The notes beneath the pieces were generated by a model. It saw only the letters and a list, made by a program, of their open reading frames with translations, searched no databases and was not told where the DNA came from. Position numbers and translations under genes: made by a program. Source: Anthoceros angustus (taxonomy: Eukaryota; Streptophyta; Anthocerotopsida; Anthocerotales; Anthocerotaceae). From it: DNA of 64,000 nucleotides. This document shows positions 31,523-43,998 of the stretch, piece after piece (the first letter of the stretch is position 1; the number at the start of each line of letters is the position of its first letter). The DNA is taken from the NCBI GenBank assembly GCA_010909165.1, contig MU008169.1:1674001-1738000 (forward strand). Reading direction: 5' to 3'.

Positions 31523-32659
31523 ATGGCGATGGCGGCGGCGCAGGCGCAGGAGCCGGGGAAGGATATGCTGCGGGTGCTGCAGGGCACGCAGGTGCAGCAG
31601 CTCGTGCAGAACAAGGGGAGGCTGATCGAGGTGCCGTACTCGGCCACGGTGAGCGACGCGCTGAACGCAATGCTGGCGCACAACGTGATGGCGGTGCCGG
31701 TGGCGGCTCCCCCGGGGCACTGGATCGGGGCAGGGGGGACGATGATCATGGAGTCGGACAAGGTGACGGGGGAGGTGCGGAAGCAGTACATCGGCATGGT
31801 GAGCGTGTTCGACATCCTCATCCACATCTGCGACACCCGGTTCGACCCGGACGTGGAGACGCGGCTGGTGCGGCCGATGACGACGGTGATCGGCCACACG
31901 CTGGAGGGCCTCAGCATGTGGACCATCTCCCCGAGCACGACCGTGTACGAGGCCATGGAGCCGATGAGCAAGGGCATCCACCGCGCGCTGGTCCCGGTGG
32001 TGAGCCGGATGGAGCACGGCGCGGGCGTGGAGCTCACGGAGTTCTCCCCGGGCTACCACATGCTCACGCAGACGGATCTGGTGCACTTCTTGCTGGACCA
32101 CGACGCGGAGCTCGGGGGCTTTCTGTCCTCGCACTCTGTGTCTCATGTCGGAGCTGTGCAAGACGACATCGTCGCCGTGCCGGGGAACTTCGATCTGCTC
32201 CGCGCTGTGTTCCATCTGTGGAACAACGGGATGACGGCGGTGGCGGTGCTGGAGCCGGCGCCGGAAGGAGTCGAGCCGGAGTTCGCTTCCGGAAAGGGGA
32301 AGAAGGCGCTGTGTTCTTTCTCCGCCGGCGATCTGAGAGCCTGCGCTGCGGAGACGCTCCGGCTATGGTGCCACAGGCCGCTGCTGGAGTTCTTGCAGCG
32401 GGCCGAGGTCGCCAAGCGTTACGGTCTTGGAGCGGCCTCGATGCAGGAGGGGAAGCTGCTGGACGCGGCTGCCATGCCCAGGCGTCTGGTCGCCTGCTCC
32501 CCGAACGCAACCCTAGCCGAAGCCATGCGGAAAGCCCTTGAGAGCAAAGTGCACCGGGTTTGGATCACGGATGAGGAAGGTCTGCTGCTTGGCGTTGTGC
32601 ATTTCAGCGACATACTGCGAGTAGTTCGCGAGCATGCCAGAGAGTCCAGACACCAGTGA
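31523..32659 (+). CDS. Four-CBS-domain protein, SNF4/CBSX5-6-like (378 aa)
   Basis: Intronless. I chose the ATG at 31523 (MAMAAAQAQEPGKDML) because the family homology starts soon after; in-frame ATGs at 31154, 31301 and about 31450 could extend the protein by up to 123 residues, of which the 24-bp repeat makes up part. Four CBS motifs are visible: PYSATVSDALNAMLAHNVMA, SPSTTVYEAMEPMSKGIHRA, VPGNFDLLRAVFHLWNNGMT and SPNATLAEAMRKALESKVHR followed by LLGVVHFSDILRVV. This tandem Bateman arrangement matches AMPK-gamma/SNF4-like plant CBSX5/6 proteins, which are thought to sense adenine nucleotides; the ligand here is not predictable by eye. The start region codes for Gln/Met-rich sequence. Confidence 0.88.
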   Translation: MAMAAAQAQEPGKDMLRVLQGTQVQQLVQNKGRLIEVPYSATVSDALNAMLAHNVMAVPVAAPPGHWIGAGGTMIMESDKVTGEVRKQYIGMVSVFDILIHICDTRFDPDVETRLVRPMTTVIGHTLEGLSMWTISPSTTVYEAMEPMSKGIHRALVPVVSRMEHGAGVELTEFSPGYHMLTQTDLVHFLLDHDAELGGFLSSHSVSHVGAVQDDIVAVPGNFDLLRAVFHLWNNGMTAVAVLEPAPEGVEPEFASGKGKKALCSFSAGDLRACAAETLRLWCHRPLLEFLQRAEVAKRYGLGAASMQEGKLLDAAAMPRRLVACSPNATLAEAMRKALESKVHRVWITDEEGLLLGVVHFSDILRVVREHARESRHQ

Positions 32660-32842
32660 GTGAGCGAGCGCCGGTTCCTCCAGGTGGTGTACATAGGAGG
32701 GGGTGATCCTTCATCTGTGCATATCCGATTTGGTTAAGCGAAGGTGTGAAGTGAGGCGATGCAGCAGTACTTCCTGTCACCAGATCAGCGAGCTCGTTTG
32801 CAGCTCTAGAGATCGGGATTCCGGCGCTGTGGAGCATGCATG

Positions 32843-35800
32843 TCAGTAGATGACTTGCTGAGCTGCAGAGCACCATGGACATGTTTGGCATTTGAAGACA
32901 TAGTTGTTCCAGTCGATCTTGTTTGCAGGCGTCCCGCATGCTCTGCACTGGATCCTGTCGCCGCCGAGTACGGGGTATCCCGTTACGCAGCAAGCTTCTC
33001 CTCGCGCCTAGAAACAGGAGACAGGAACACTAGATAAGTGAGAACTTGAAAAGGAGTGTGTGATCAAGAACACCGGCATTTCAGCATGCAGAGAGGTGCA
33101 AGCAGGTGCGCTTGTGTTACTTTGCAAAGATAACAGACCAACGCCGAAGCACAGATTTCTCCTTTGCAGCTGCCGCATCTCCTCTTGGTGAAAGTGTGTT
33201 TAACCTGCACCGTTTTCAGCGTCCTTGTCATTCTAACGTCACAGTTGAGTGAAGTGAACTGGAGTGGGCAGGCCGCTGCTACTCACATGTTGGTCCATGC
33301 TGAGTTGAATGACCCAGTCCCGCACTTCCTCCCTCTTTTCCTCTGCATCAATGACGATGTGAAAAGCAGGGACCCGGCCACCACTGTCCTACACACTCTG
33401 CAACTGGGTGTCTGGCTCGTACCTTCCACGTGGTGCTTCTCGGGAATGGGAAAGTCTTGCGGAATATCGGTGGTTTCGAATTCTGATATGTTTGAAGCTG
33501 TTCCGGTGTCTTGGTCATCTATGCCATCTGCAATGTCTAAATACCGGTTGAGGTATAGAAAGGCCATGCTCTCCCAGCCAAGCTGCGTCACACAGTACAG
33601 TTTGTTGCAGAAGAGGGATAAGCGACAGGAATCACCAAGGGCTCGCCAATCAGTGTTTTCACATGAAAGAAGGACAGTAACCTTCTTGCAGGCCATTCCA
33701 GCTTCATAGAAGGCCCTGTCTGCTGGTACCACACCAATATAGCGCAGAAGTGAGATACTGAGCTTGCCCTCCATCTCTTTGAGCCCCTGACATGAGCAGA
33801 CTCTGTTTGTTGGATTCCCAAACAACTTAGCAAGGGGAATCACTGAATCAGTAGCAAAACGCACCTACCTGATCCCTGGCTATACATCGTAACCTCATAA
33901 AACTTGTGGCTGATAGTAGTCTCTTCAACTCGAGACCTTCTGCATGTGCATAGAGTCATGGTCAGTCTTTGTTTCTAGTTCTCAAAGAAACCTGCATTTA
34001 CATGATGGAATGAAGTGAAGGTCAGAGGAAATCACCAGAGTCATCGGGGCTTCCCTTGAGCAGTTTTACCACATCATAGAGGAGAGCCCGCAATTCCTGC
34101 GACAGTTGGTCCAAAACTTATTTTGTGTTTGTCATGTCATCTGGAAGCACAAGCACGGAGCCTGCCTACCTGCACAGAAGATTCTAGAATGCTCGCGTCC
34201 CCTGCAGAATTGAGTAGTTGATGAGCAGCAAAGCAACAGAGGCCGAATGCTGGGGCAGTTGATGGGACCCCATACCGAGCCAAAACGGAGATGGCCTCCG
34301 GACACTGGAAAGGCAACAGCAAACAAAATTGGACACTATCCAGACTTCGCATGTAAGCAGAAAAATCAGAACTTAAGCTAACAATAAATCTCTTGACAAA
34401 CCTGGGCCTTTTGCAAACATGATTTGGCATGACGCATGGAAAAGTCTTTTTGTAAATCCGGACCAACAATACTTGCAAGCTCGTGCACCTGCAAATGAAG
34501 TAGAACTTGAAGTGGTATTGTGTTATACAAGATGCAGGCTCTGCCAGAGGAAAGCACTGATGCGCACCTTCTCCCAGTTCTCTTGTCGAACGTAAAGGTC
34601 AAGTGCTTCAGGTATATTTCCTGTTTTCACCAGCTGATCCGCTTGCCCTTTTTCGACTAAATGTTTCTTGTAGAGATCTTCTACATGCTGGCCATCAGTA
34701 AGAAAGTGTTGCATCAAAGTCTGTCCATCTAACAACCCGTTTGACAATATTCCAGAGATCCGTAACGGCTGCCCTAAGGAATGAGTTCGCCAAGGTTTTC
34801 CGTCACAATCCGGTCCCATTTTAGAAAGGTAGGCCTTAGTACCTTGTGTAGCTGCTGTGTTGAATTTGCTGCCAGGCTACGTGCCTTCTCCCAATTTCCA
34901 GTCAGAATGTAAAGGTCTGCTGCCTGAGAAATTAGTTGAGGTTTATTAGATGCATGTAAGCTGCATGCACCTAGTTTCCTACAGCTGGGTGCAACCACGG
35001 TTCATTACCTCCCGGTGAGCTTTGATGTCTTCATAAAGCTTTGCGGCGTCTTTGTATAATTTAGCAGTGGCGAGTTTCTTGGCAACCTCACCCACAACAT
35101 TTGGGAGACTTCTTGGTGCATGCTCTTTTGCCACCTTTATGGCCATCATCCATATCTGTTTCATACAAGGAAAAGGGTAACCATGAGTCAATTATTGTGA
35201 GGTGGGGTCTCCAATCACATTGGAGTGAAAGGTCTTGCAGAAGGGAGGTTTAAGGACCTGTTGGAGCTTTTGAACATCTGCCACCACAATGTCGTCAACC
35301 TGCAGGTATGCATCTATGGCCTCGTCATAGCTTTGCCTATGCTCTAAAGCCCTAGCCCTTGCCATAATAAGCTCCACCGTCTCCGTGCCCCCATTCTGGC
35401 TGGGAATAAGGCATGACAGATGGTAAACCGGTTGGTACCCTTGCATACACCAATGATTAACACCTGCTCAGAGAAGATAGCAGCATGACATTGCCACTCA
35501 TAATGAGGAGATGTGCACCTCTGCAAGAGAGCAGCCAACTCAGAATGGATATCAGGGACTTTCGCTGGCATGTAGACCTTCGCAACACGTAGGGCATCAT
35601 CCCATTTGTTGTTCTCCTTGTACATCGATATTGCCAGATCTGCTCTCTTAGCCTGATGTTCAGCCAGCCATTCACAAAGTTGCGATTTAAGGCCTAGAAC
35701 ACTTAGATTTTGGAGTCATCTGACAAGTCCCACCTTGGTCAAGAGTGCTTCAGCTTGGGCAAATTCCTTCTTCTCTATTAGCAACTGCGCCTGTGCAACC

Positions 35801-38800
35801 TGCTCCACAGCAATCGTTGCTGAGTGGGATGGGGATCGCATAACAGACAGACTCATTGTCAAATCAGATGTTCTAAGGTGGGCAATGTCCGACCTGGATA
35901 TGCGACATGGCAGCAGGGTCACACAAGTCTGCCACACGCATAGCTGCAAGCCAGTCCTTTTGATGTATGTACATCTCTATAGCCTCTCTAGGCTTTCCGA
36001 CTTTTATAAATTCTTCTTCTGCATCTTTGAATCGCCCTTCATCCTCCAGATACATAGCATACTTTAATTGCACCTGTCGTTGGCATGGTGACGTTAGCAA
36101 CTACTTATCTTAACACAATGACATGATTGAACATTATTTGCCAGCGGTTATATTGACCCTGTGATGCAAATCACCTCAGGCAACTTGAGTTTAGAGGAAG
36201 CACGACAAAGGTCAAATGCATGTTCAAATGCACCAGCTTCCATTGCATACTCAATAGCTTGTTCCACGAGGCCCAACTTCGCCAGAAGCTGAGCCCCATT
36301 CTCTCCACCAAGGGAAACAGCCCATGCATACGCAACCTAGCACAGATAGAAGTATCAAGAGTGGTTCAAGTCGAAATAACTCGCCATGGCATGCCATGTG
36401 AGTAAAGGTACCTGATTTGATCCCTCAACGCCACCATGGAGTTTCGCAACTCTCATTGCATCTTCCCACGAGCCCTTTGAGCTGTACATCTGCAACACAC
36501 AGAATAACGACCCAACTGGATCACTACAGGTCAGTAGCTATGCCCACATCCATAATAATGTCACAGATGATTACCGTAACAGCTGTCTTCCACTCTTGAG
36601 CTTCCAGAAAGTGTTGTTCAGCGTCTCTCAAAGAACCTGCTGATTGAAGCAGTCATCAACGATGAAAGACATGTCTTGCTTCTCAGGACTCTCGTAAATC
36701 CTTGATCTGCTGTTCCACTACTAGTGAACATGAAGGATATACAACTAGGGACAGTGTGACAGAAAATTACCCTCGGTTGCAAATTGTTTTGCCAGTTGAA
36801 GATGTGTATCTTGTAACAGATCCTGCATCATTTGAGGGTAAGTGATCAGGACACAGAAACTGTTACATCTGGCAATCGATAACACCAGAAACCAGAACTG
36901 ACCCTCCGATACTTGGCAACAAGGCGGATCATGTTGTCAAATGCTCGTGCTTTCTTGTACATGCTGATAGCTAAATCATGCTCTTTGGCTTCCAAATACA
37001 ATGCCTCAGCATCTTTGAAATGCCCAAGTGCTTCTAATTCCGTGGCTCGCTGCAAGTACAATACTGCCGCCTCTTCTTCTGACAAGTATCTTGATGCCAC
37101 CTGTGATATTAGAAGGAGAAAAATGAGGGTAGCCCTTAGTCTGCACTGGCCGAAGGACTTCCTGGAAATCACAAGAGTGACCTTCTGAGCAGCTTCCCAT
37201 TTGCTGGCACGTATGTACATCTCAAGAGCTTCATTAGCAAGCTTTGCACGGATGAAATATTTCTCAGCCTCATCATACTGCTTTGATGCTTCAAAATGTC
37301 TTGCAAATTTTTCATAAAATGGCAGAGCAACCTGAAAAGAGCATTTGTTTCTCATGTTACTTAGACCTTACTGAAAGGATGGTTTAGCAATCAGAAAGTG
37401 ATCTAGCAACCCCTGTGCGAACCTGAGCACTCTGAGCTTCTAAAATCTGCACAGCTTTTGTCCATTGCTTTGATGCTATTGCTGATTCTACAGCTTTTGT
37501 CCCGGATCCAGCTTCAATGAAATGATTGATGGCAGCATCCACCTGTAACCTCGGTTATATAACACCAGCCACCCGGCATAAGAAAGGAAAGAGTGTAGAG
37601 CATAGCCTGTCAGCGGCATGAACCAACTTGATAAAACACTCTGTACCTGGTTTTGAGAGACAAGCCAATTGCCCCATTCTTCTTCCAGGGGAACAACCTC
37701 ACTGGGAAACTCTCTTCGCGCAAGATCCACTGCATGCCGATATGCATGGCCTCGTCGATATGACTCCTTGGCTCGATCATTGTATCCAAATCTCTCCAAA
37801 AACATGCCAGCCTGACCACATTACACCAATGGCAGCTTTAGTGATGTCACTTTTGGCCCTCCGCCAAAATATCGCACCTTCTACGCAGCACATGTCAACG
37901 ATATGAACCTTCTCAAAAAGTCCTGCACGAGTAAGGGCTCCAGCTATTGACTCAAGGACTTCACTCTGCGACCACACACAATTCCTGTCTTAGCAGGCTC
38001 ACGAATCACTGTACTTGAAAAAAGTAGTCTGCAAAAGACCGTGTGTGTCAGTGCACCTGAAAGGCAAATGAATGCCTCATGGCACAATCTGCAGCATATC
38101 CTGGTAAGCCTCCTCTGAGAAACAAAGTTACTGCGCCAAGAACATCACCTTCTGCCTCTTTCAATTTACCAGCTTCCTCCTCCTGGCAAACTTGACGTTG
38201 TTAGGTCCACAAAGGTCAGAGACTAGGACAGCCTGTGCTTAAGAAAATCCAAGGATTGTGCTCTCCATATCATACCTGCCCTGTTTGCAAAAGCTGCTCA
38301 AAATAATTATGCCTCAGCATTCCCGCATCTGGGTGATTTTGGCTCTCTGCAACTGCTATGGCCTCCTTCCATCTGAAGCCAGCAGGCACACAGACAGAAT
38401 CTGGTCATTCTTGGTGTCCTAATGTCCTGAACACCGGCTCACTGCAGAATTATTTCATAACAAGACACAGCACTCAGAACGTTAGCCAGGTCAGACTGTA
38501 TTACTTATGACACCGAGTGTACATCTGTAAAATTTCATCCACACGTCCATGTTCGAGCAATATTATTTCTGCCGCCTGCAGTTCACGTCACCATTCCAGC
38601 CACTTGAAAGTGGGCTATGTACACAGCCTCCGAAAAGGACAGCAGATTATGAGGATGACCTTCCACTGATGTTTAAGTACAGCCAACTTTGCTCGGACCA
38701 AGTAGTGATCAAGAACTTCTCTTTGGACTTCTGGCACCACGGTTTCCTTTATCTTATTAACCTGCATGGATAGCAGCAGATTCTTTCAGGGCGCTGCAAC

Positions 38801-41800
38801 CAATATTTGTGTCCAAAGAGATGACAGCTAGTTCACCTTGTGGATGTACTGTGCTTTCGCAACATCACCGAGAGCTGCATAGCAACGCTCTGCATAAGTG
38901 AGCTCCCGGAATGACAGTGCAGTGGAGCCCAGCTGGCATTAGTCTCCAAGAAAGTTTGTCAGCAAAATAGTTCCACCACCATTCAGAACAATTAATACGG
39001 TTGTTGAGCTAGATATCAGAGAATGAGGTAACACCTGCCTCCACATGGCTTCAGTCTCTGCAGTTAATTGAAGCGGTTCAAGAATTGCAATTGCACGGTC
39101 GTAGTCTAAGTTTTCCAGCGCCGACCCGAATTCAATCAGTGCTTCATCCAGGACATAGCTTACCTGAATCCGCAATTTCATTGTGCCAAGTTCAGTGTAC
39201 AGGTTGAGTGTAACATGATTAACGTCAAACAAACTGATGAAATCTAGAAAATACCGTATTCAGTCCCTCATTCACAATCACTTCAGTGCGTCCTTGACTT
39301 CGCTCGATGTTCTCTACTTCTCCCTGTTAAATCATCCTCATATCAAGTATTTCAGTTCAGATCAGATGTTCAGGTCATACTTCTCATAACAAGCAAAGGC
39401 TCTATATTCCAACAAATGTGAGAGCTTGTAACATCAGTAGGTCTGCAGAACCTGACCTTAATGGGAAAGACCGTAGACTGTTCAGGATTTTTTATGCTGT
39501 ACCACACATAGAGGTTCCCCATGTTCTACAGTCCAGCAGTGAGCCAAAGGAAGGAGACTTAGACCACGGAACCAGCAACCTTTCACATTGCCTAAATATA
39601 TGTCTCATTCACGAGGGAGAAGTTGTTTCAGTGAGACCTGAGCAACAACAACATCACTATCTGGCACCCACTGAACATAGTTGCAAAAGCTTAACAGGGT
39701 TGTCCGCTCCTACATCAAAATTAGAGAAGACCAAATGGGCCTTGCCCCAGTCAGCCTGCCTTAATGTTTTCTGTGGCAAAAGGACGTTTGCAAATTCCTC
39801 AAGGAAGAGGACCTGTGTAGCAAGATTGAACAGATGCAGTTGTTGTTTATTGTCCCGGAAAAGAAGAAAAGTTGCGCTTGGATTCAACTCAAGCCAATCA
39901 ATTTGGCAGTCATGGTTGAGTGAGCCAGCCGTGCAGCCACTGCATAATTGGTTTGAGAGCACGTGGGTTAGCAGCCGAAGTGTACAGCAGAAGTCATTTT
40001 ATTCAATACCAGACAATCTCGCAGAACATAGAAAAGTGCAATACAGTTCGAGTACCTTACGAGATCAAGAATTCTGATGGTCTGGAGGTCTATAAGATAT
40101 GCTATCTTCTTGTTCTCGTCCTGCCCTGCCTGCACTGCCGATGTGTGGTCGTTTAGGCGGACACTGATGAGAAATTGAGTCAAATGCTCTGTCCGGCAGG
40201 TTCCCAAGATCTCATTACAACCATACTCCACCAGGGAAAGCTCCCCTGCGTTGTAGATCATACAAACTGATGGATAGTCAACTATAAATTTTTCATTTCC
40301 ACTCCCGCACCAAGCCACCTGGTTTGTAGCATTCAAAAGTCTCAAATGAATGCACATCACTGTTGATTGAGCACTAGTTGACAACCTTGCAATAACAAGG
40401 AGGAAATGGGCCAAAAATAACACACTATTCCATGTCCCACCTCTGAGAGTTTGCAGCTCTCCAAATTGCCCATGAGCAGGGTCTCGGAAGTATGAGCGAT
40501 AAGATACTGCAATCCAGGTCTATTGGTTAGTGGGAGGAAGACTTCACTACAAGCAGTGTTAGACCATGAATATTTTGATTTGACAACGAGGTCGCACTTG
40601 ATCATGGTAGATATTTATTTTAGTGATTTCGAATCCACAGTCAGAGCGGAGGACAATCCTTGTGCCAGATGACAACCTCTTTATGATCACCTGCCAGCAA
40701 CAGCAAATTTTTACCCCAGAAAGATCTTTTGGCCAGAACACACTGCAACTGTTTCAGGCTTCCCAGATTCTAAATGCTGTGATTGATAACCTGGCTTTTT
40801 GTGATGTAGGTGAATTCAAATTTGTCCTGGTACCGGTGCCTGCTGAGGCATGCATCAAAGAGATCTACATTCCCACACAGACCGCCGAGTGCAAGCTGGC
40901 TGAATTCATGACAAGGAACTCCTGTGAGTCCATTATAAAATACCTGAATCCAGTGACTTCTGAGTACAATGTCCTGATTCACAAGAAGGATCCTGATTCT
41001 GTACACAAACTGTGTCCATCTGCCCAAGATAAGGAACACACAACTGAAGCACTCACGTGCAACACAAATAGATAGGGTTGCAAAAGAGGCAGGAACCTGC
41101 CATCGGGTTTCCACGCCAGAGCAGATACAGTGTACAAGTTCTCAATTTCCATCCCTCCAATATCCTCCCAAAACCCATTTTGGCCTGTCAAGCTGCAGAA
41201 TGTCAAGGTCAGCTGGTGTTTCTGACAAAGCGAGTCCTTCCCAGCACAGACATTCTGTGGGATCTCATTGCTCAATAACACAGCACCTGAAAGTATGAAA
41301 TCCATTGAAACACCCAAGCACCACTGTCTCTCCACTTGGATTAAAGCACACAGACACAAATTCTTGTGCAGCCTACATGGATGTTGCATGTCATCAAAGC
41401 AGGCAAAGTGAGGCTTTGTATTTTGCTGTCTATTCCACAGTAATCGTGCACACCTGGATATTGCTGTAGTCGAACTGTTGCAAAATTCCACCATTGGTAT
41501 CAAAGAATGCGACCTGTTGAGAGAGCACACTTTGAGTTCGTGATGCAAGGCAACAAAGAGAGATAGTTTGGCACATAATTTAGTATTCAATAACACCTTG
41601 CAGTCAGGTCCTGCTGCCACAATGCTCTTGCCCCACGCAAGAACAAAAGGTATGCTACCTGCAGCATATTCAATGATATGCATTTGCAGTCACAGACGGG
41701 ATGTTGCTGAGAACACATGGAATGAACTTAAACATGAAGCATGTCCCAGACAAGCACACAGCTTGTGAAAACATTTGCCTGGATCAGACTTCGCTGCCAT

Positions 41801-42932
41801 CAGTACCATGATTTGCCAATTTGACCGCAGAGATGCCATGTCCGGAAGCCTCAAAAGTTAACCTTTAAGAGGACGCAACAATGAAAGCAATCAGGCCATC
41901 CATGCAGACGTTATCTCCTTGAAACTAACTCCAGGAGAAAAGCTACAAACAACCTTATTTTATTCCTCAAGTCCTTTCTTTCTCATGGCATAGGAATGCA
42001 GATTCTGATTATCCCATTCTATGGCGTTTCTAACCTGTAAATTGAACCATCGAGGTGCCCAACAAGGCAAGCTGAACCATCAGGACTAGAAGCGAGGCTC
42101 ACAACAGGACTCCCACCTCCATGTGCATAGACAGTTGCCGCCTTGTTTGTTCGTAAGTGGCCAGACTGGAACCCAAATTTTCAACACAAACATGTCAACA
42201 CGTCTCTTGCAAGACAGATCCCCAGATGAAGTCTGCAAGAGGGAAGATCAGTCCGCACCTTCACTTTGCCATCAAAGAGGCCAAACACTAGGTCGTTGAG
42301 ATGTTTGCTTGGCCACACAATACTCACAATCGAGGAAGTCTCCTGGAACTTGTTGCATATAGACTTCTTGTCCCCCCATTCCGTCCTGAAGCAGCATCCA
42401 GGTGTCTCATCAAGACACGGAACGAATACATGCAAAGAACAGAATGCGCATGCACATACACAACATACCCGAGCCTGTAGACAAAGATGATGTGATCACT
42501 TTGTGCAATCGCCAACCTCGTGCTATCAGGAGAAAACACCATGCCCACTACTATATAGCTCTTGGATTCCTGCAGGGGAGACTGTTCTCATTTTCTAAGC
42601 AGGTAGGTGACGGTTTAGCAGTGAAAGTCACTGTGACTTAAACTATGCGGTTTCAAATCCAGCACCCTGGGATCTGCAGGCTTTGTCGAAAACTTGTCCT
42701 TCAGTTCCCCATTTTCATCGAATAAGCTGACAACACGTTGCATAGAAACAGCAGCCAGTCTGCGACTGTTCAAGAAGTTGTCTTGTAAGTATCTTGCTCT
42801 GTGGAAGTGGTCACAACAAGCTCAGTCGTCTTCACAACGTAGTACAAACCTGTTGGGGGACCAAGCTAGTGCTGTAACTTTGTCGATCTGGTTGATAGCA
42901 GGTATAGGAGAACTGATGTATCGGAGCTGCAT
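32843..42932 (-). CDS. IFT172: Intraflagellar transport protein IFT172 (1739 aa, 49 exons)
   Basis: Exons, read 5' to 3': 42932-42850, 42765-42666, 42569-42469, 42385-42259, 42165-42035, 41862-41807, 41658-41597, 41513-41454, 41372-41287, 41192-41097, 40899-40791, 40690-40598, 40506-40441, 40318-40056, 39939-39813, 39709-39638, 39525-39457, 39323-39255, 39163-39035, 38932-38837, 38761-38660, 38575-38514, 38372-38276, 38182-38057, 37965-37909, 37811-37647, 37542-37423, 37331-37182, 37100-36903, 36822-36771, 36636-36575, 36489-36412, 36336-36175, 36073-35894, 35799-35734, 35652-35519, 35399-35258, 35155-35009, 34923-34843, 34687-34568, 34488-34402, 34304-34170, 34096-34036, 33939-33869, 33786-33682, 33582-33423, 33342-33287, 33204-33121, 33007-32843; all GT-AG, total 5220 nt. 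Two N-terminal WD40 propellers ([47 protein letters not shown]), a long TPR solenoid, and a C-terminal cysteine region (CGSC, CYLC, CRAC, CPWC). Human IFT172 has 1749 aa. It is a peripheral IFT-B subunit acting in train turnaround; here it serves sperm flagella. Confidence 0.95.
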
Positions 42933-43998
42933 TTTCGCTGCAGGTTTTTCTATGCACCGAGCAGGTGGCTCAATTCACCTAACTAGAGCAGATTCTAGTC
43001 CCATTCAGCCAGTTGCAGATATCATCACTACATTACAGCTACTTTGGAGCTTGTGAGATACAGAAACTTGACACAAGAAGTGCTCCACGATTTAATAGTC
43101 AAGTCCTCCGCAATTTCCTGTGTTTGTGTCCCTCAATGGAGTGTAACTGCTTCCTCGGATGTGGGTTCCTGAGGTGTGGAGGTTAACTGCTGCCTACGGT
43201 TCTCCTTCTAGGGTTTCTCTGTCCACAGTCCGGGTATACGCTGGTGCTGATGAGATTGTAAGCAAACTCCTCTTGAACAGTCACACTCCTTCATACCCAT
43301 TCCCTGGAGCTCATCTCCAGTCAGTGCATGAGGCCACTGTCAGTGCTCCTGAAGCCTGACATTCAAAGCGGGGCTGTATTTTGTACAATTCTGCGGAACC
43401 ACTAAAGACAAGTGGCAGTCTACTGATTCCCGCGGGCCTGCTTGCTGCCGTCTATGCATTTGCGAACTGACACAGCTACAGTGGCAGAACAATCGTATCG
43501 TCCCGAGAACCTGGATCCAGGCTGGATGGTCAGATGCATGGCACGAGCGCACTTGTGAGATTCAAAGAGGCAGATTTAGGGACGGACATAATCTAAACAT
43601 ACCTTCCTATTTTAGCTGGCCCGTCCTCAGCACCGGAAAATAACTGTAACGATGCAGAATGTGGGCGCTTAAAACCTCGCGATTTGATTGTCGGGTTGAG
43701 GATCGACATGGAGTGCATTGAGAGAGATCTCATTATCATCGAGGAATGCGAAGTTGATCAGCAGTCGAGGATGTGGGTTGATGCAAATTCAGAAAGCATG
43801 CCTGAAGATGCGCCACATTTGCAGTCAGTCCTGGGTTTAGCCTGGTCCTTTGTCCCCAGACATCAGTAAAAGGTTCCTCCATGACATGAAGCTCGGGACG
43901 CTTCAGGGAATCGGCTAAAATCACCTTCTTGGGTTTTGTTAAGCGATCGCCCAATGTAAGCAGGAAAGGCCTGATTGCGCGGTGTCTATTAGACAGCC
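42933..43998. promoter_or_regulatory. Shared upstream region of IFT172 and TTLL
   Basis: 1,066 bp between the two start codons, with genes pointing away from each other. No ORF of note and no TATA box that I trust. GCGATCGCCCAATG at about 43945 contains a CCAAT box 40-55 nt upstream of the TTLL start. Confidence 0.45.

Noticed and set aside
31013-32215. 400-codon open frame on the minus strand opposite the CBS gene
   Set aside because: It is a GC-driven shadow: low-complexity His/Arg/Leu composition, whereas the plus strand encodes four recognisable CBS motifs.
37182-37331. Extra minus-strand frames bridging IFT172 introns (e.g. around 36846-37355)
   Set aside because: They are two true exons joined by a stop-free intron reading; splice sites and IFT172 homology favour removal.
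39418-40077. 219-codon plus-strand frame inside IFT172
   Set aside because: Antisense to several confirmed IFT172 exons; no recognisable product.
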